DNA of 64,000 bases from Ananas comosus (lineage: Eukaryota; Streptophyta; Magnoliopsida; Poales; Bromeliaceae): NCBI RefSeq assembly GCF_001540865.1, contig NC_033622.1, positions 11,403,637 through 11,467,636 on the forward strand. Reading direction: 5' to 3'. The translations under genes were made by a program, and so were the position numbers. Positions 61,601 through 64,000 of the stretch are shown here, piece by piece. Under the pieces are notes generated by a model that saw only the letters and a program-made list of their open reading frames with translations, was not told where the DNA came from and made no database searches. The first letter of the stretch is position 1, and every line of letters starts with the position of its first letter.

Positions 61601-63247
61601 GGCACTCGAGCAACACACTCCTGGGTTTCAAAATCTGAAAGTTCTTCAATATACCGCCTCGTGGGCTTTCTCATCCTTTTGACAGAATACTCTTCCATTC
61701 CAAGATTTTCCTTTGTTTCATCGTATTCATCGGTAGGTCTACTAAGTCTCTTGCCAGATAGTTCTAGGTCCTTAATGTGGTCGTAAGAACTAGCTGCTGA
61801 ATCTTGGCAACCGTCCTTTGTTGGTTCAGTACCTTGATCTCCAGACGGTGAACCAGCCTCCACCTTAGATCTTGAGACACTGCATGGTGTCTCTTCTTTC
61901 GCTTCCTCGTGGACAATCTGATTATCTTTTATTACAAAATGGGAACTTGGAACATCACACGAATTAGTTAACCCCATTGCAATACGCCGCTTAAGCCATA
62001 ACTTGTCTTTTACAGAAGTTTGACGCCCAAAAGTAGCTCTGAATGCTTCTTGAAGTTCTCTGATTGTGAATTTGTCCAAACAGACTTCTCCTTTTATAAG
62101 AGAAAAATCAGGCATAGAACTAATGCACGTTTTGGAAACGGATGATATACTTGTGACTGCCTCATTTGCAGGTTCTGCGCATGTTTCCATGTTCTCTTTT
62201 TCCATTTCACCACTGTGACTGCCGTTTAATATTGTAGAAATAGGAGTTGTCTCCATCAAAGCATTTTCAGATTGGAGTTCGTTCTTTTGTTCTTGCGCAT
62301 TGTTAGCACAGTCAGATGTTTGATCACCCGGAGGATTCGCTGAAAGATCAAGAGATTCAGATGATGATTGCAGCTTCTCTTCCTGTTTAACCTTTTCCAA
62401 AGTCACACTTGCATACTCCAAGATAAAGTTAAAATTAAAAAAAATGCAATTCGAGAATATGAAACAGCAAATAACTACTATAATTGTTTGACTTCATAAA
62501 CAAGAAAACACAAAAGATGATTAAAAATTATGAACAATATATATCCATTCAAGTACATGCTCAAGCTAATCAGAAGTTTACTGAATTAGAATGCTCTTGG
62601 ACGTCATAGTAAGCAGGGAATATGAAGCGTAATCCTATAGTAATTAGGTTGTGTTAAAGACAAGATTTGAGTGATTAAACAGTTCATATAACAAGTTTGA
62701 AGCTACCAGACTAATTAATAAGCACAATCAGATAGGCATTTCCATGTGATAACACATAAAACTTATGAAGAAGTGAACAATCAGACTAATTCAAGGTTAA
62801 AAGGAGCAAAAAACTGTTTATACAAAATTTCTCATTAATCGAGAAAGCTACTATCAATTCTATAAGGCACAACTCCAAATGTTCAGGTTATATAAAGTCA
62901 GTTTAAGAAATCAAATTGCAATACAGAATGGTGCAGTAGTAATATAAAGAGTTTTGTCAAGTTCCATAAACTCCAGGAATCACAGTCAAGTTCCAGTGAT
63001 TTCACCCTATAATTGAGATTAGCCTTGTGCAATTCCATAATAGACAGATAACAATATTTTAATGCTTACGAAAATGCCTCATAAATACTCATGGATGCAA
63101 ATCAGATGGCCAACATACCTCAAGCCTAGTATCCAACTTTGTAGATTCTAGTTCAGTGTTCTTTGATTGGGCAAGTCCTGATACATGAATTTGTACAAGA
63201 CATGAGTGTCCTTCAAGAAGCAAAGAATTCAATGTACTAGATGAAGC
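58633..63247 (-). CDS. TRF-like single-Myb protein, 3' part (6 exons seen, 5' end beyond window)
   Basis: The exons, in reading order, are 63247-63119, 62415-61411, 60282-60154, 59595-59305, 59091-59035 and 58800-58633 (stop 58633-58635), all phase 0, giving 592 residues visible. The large exon holds a conserved block (CLDKFTIRELQEAFRATFGR, then VKDKLWLKRRIAMGLTNSCD), a basic KRMRKPTRRYIEE segment and an AT-hook-like RRGRPRKNF. The fourth and fifth exons form one Myb/SANT repeat (HHRAWTLCEVLKLVEGVAKF, GAGRWSEIRRLAFASYSYRT, then SVDLKDKWRNLLRASLSQ), as in plant telomere-repeat-binding-factor-like (TRFL) proteins. A nuclear DNA-binding role is inferred. The exact target is not shown. The donor after VDLK is GC rather than GT (59304-59303), a GC-AG intron that falls within the Myb repeat. 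Exon 1 of the visible set begins in frame after an AG, so upstream exons are missing. Convergent with the ACL5-type gene. Confidence 0.88.
60936..61260. repeat. nested inverted repeats (double hairpin) in an intron of the TRF-like gene
   Basis: The outer arms (60936-60982 and about 61204-61260) share TACTTCACATTGGAATAGTA and GTTAGTTCCTAGC as near-perfect reverse complements, with GATTCATC/GATGAATC further in. Inside, a second pair (61056-61080 and 61125-61145) reads CTAGCTACAGTGCTTTTTAG and CTAAAAGCCACTGTAGCTCA-like text, around a GATTCATC core. GA/CT tracts and TA tracts separate the two layers. Confidence 0.8.
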
Positions 63248-64000
63248 CTAAAAAGATAAAAGCTGAGATATAATACTAGTTTAGCCATTTGTTGACTGTT
63301 CTTACTAGCAAGTTTAAGGTTTGCATTTTGCTCTTTGACAACGTTTTCTACAGTTCGAGAAATGAATACCATTTAAGAATAGTTCTCTTGAATCTCCAAT
63401 GGCTATCAATTACATTGGATATATGAGAACGATTTTCTACTAGTTGAAACCAAAACTTACATCAACAACGATAACAACTAAGCCTTAAATACCAACTTAT
63501 TTAAACCAACTTTACAGATCCTATCTTGTATTCATCTGTGTTTTGGGGAAAATTCTCCAAAATCATATCTTTCCATGATAATTTCTCTAATATTAATTTC
63601 ATATTCCACTCCCTCTCATGGCACTAATCACTTCAACAAAATAACTCCTTACTGGTGCACCAGGTGAACTTCATTTGTAATCCCTCTAATTCTAGTTAGT
63701 CTTCCCCTCCCTTTCACTTGAGTAAAATCACTCCATGCTATTGCATCAGATAGCCTACATCGCACAAGAACTTACAGCAAAGGATTTCCAAAATCTTATG
63801 GCCTAGAATTATCAAGTGAAAAGCAAGCAGCATTATGAAATTAATGTAAAATTAGATATCAATGAGTGCCTAGGACTCTTATAAAGGAGAAGCAGTACCA
63901 GTTGCAAAGAAAGAAGCAAGGAATACTAAAGGTCAACTAGTAAGCAGAAGAAAGTAATGGCTGTCAAGATTGTAAGACATCTACTTTTTAGGGCAAGTTT
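63248..64000. other. intron or upstream part of the TRF-like gene
   Basis: No further exon of the minus-strand gene could be recognised. Because the exon ending at 63247 starts in frame with no ATG, this stretch is most likely intron, with the 5' exons outside the window. Confidence 0.5.

Noticed and set aside
61391..61786. 131-codon plus-strand frame
   Set aside because: Antisense shadow of the large coding exon of the TRF-like gene. The minus frame has conserved domains, this one has none.

Overview
This is a plant nuclear genome window, most likely from a monocot. Genes are few and intron-rich, and about two thirds or more of the sequence is AT-rich repeat DNA. The species is not certain. 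Pineapple-like Poales is only a guess from the MITE families and the gene structure. The assembly has one 100-base gap (46534-46633) and single ambiguous bases at 6672, 16640, 37740, 44200, 44842, 50613 and 53670.

Three gene types can be assigned with confidence. (1) Two R2R3-MYB transcription factor genes lie on the plus strand about 19 kb apart (1335-2812 and 21687-22714). Both have the canonical three-exon structure with identical exon 1 and exon 2 lengths (133 and 130 nt), and both carry the bHLH-interaction signature of flavonoid or epidermal MYBs. The second has a TT2/PA2-type motif. (2) A ten-exon polyamine aminopropyltransferase of the thermospermine synthase (ACAULIS5) type lies at 52178-56873. 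(3) The 3' six exons of a TRF-like single-Myb (telomere-repeat-binding-factor-like) gene lie on the minus strand at 58633-63247, and its 5' end lies beyond the window. A fourth locus at 31118-33851 is a small two-exon gene of unknown function with a promoter of housekeeping type and a broken relation between its ATG and its long frame. A lone exon at 38819-38873 looks like a captured piece of an ArfGAP gene.

The rest is mobile DNA, much of it nested. From 8.7 to 17 kb there are two convergent solo LTRs of one family, each with perfect 5-bp target duplications. One of them sits inside a long-armed foldback element, which also carries a Harbinger-type MITE. A second foldback copy lies at 42.4-44.4 kb. 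From 17 to 20 kb there are MITEs and diverged tandem duplications. From 23 to 31 kb there is a series of MITEs, including a cluster of foldback elements embedded in (TA)n/(CT)n microsatellites, a CACTA MITE and a GC-rich repeat. From 34 to 51 kb there are more foldbacks, hAT and Harbinger MITEs, gene fragments and two GC-rich islands. A tRNA-derived SINE with a 10-bp target duplication sits in a foldback at 57.3-58.0 kb, between the two right-hand genes.

The genes do not form an operon-like unit. The two MYBs look like an old tandem duplication pushed apart by insertions. The thermospermine synthase and TRF-like genes are convergent neighbours.
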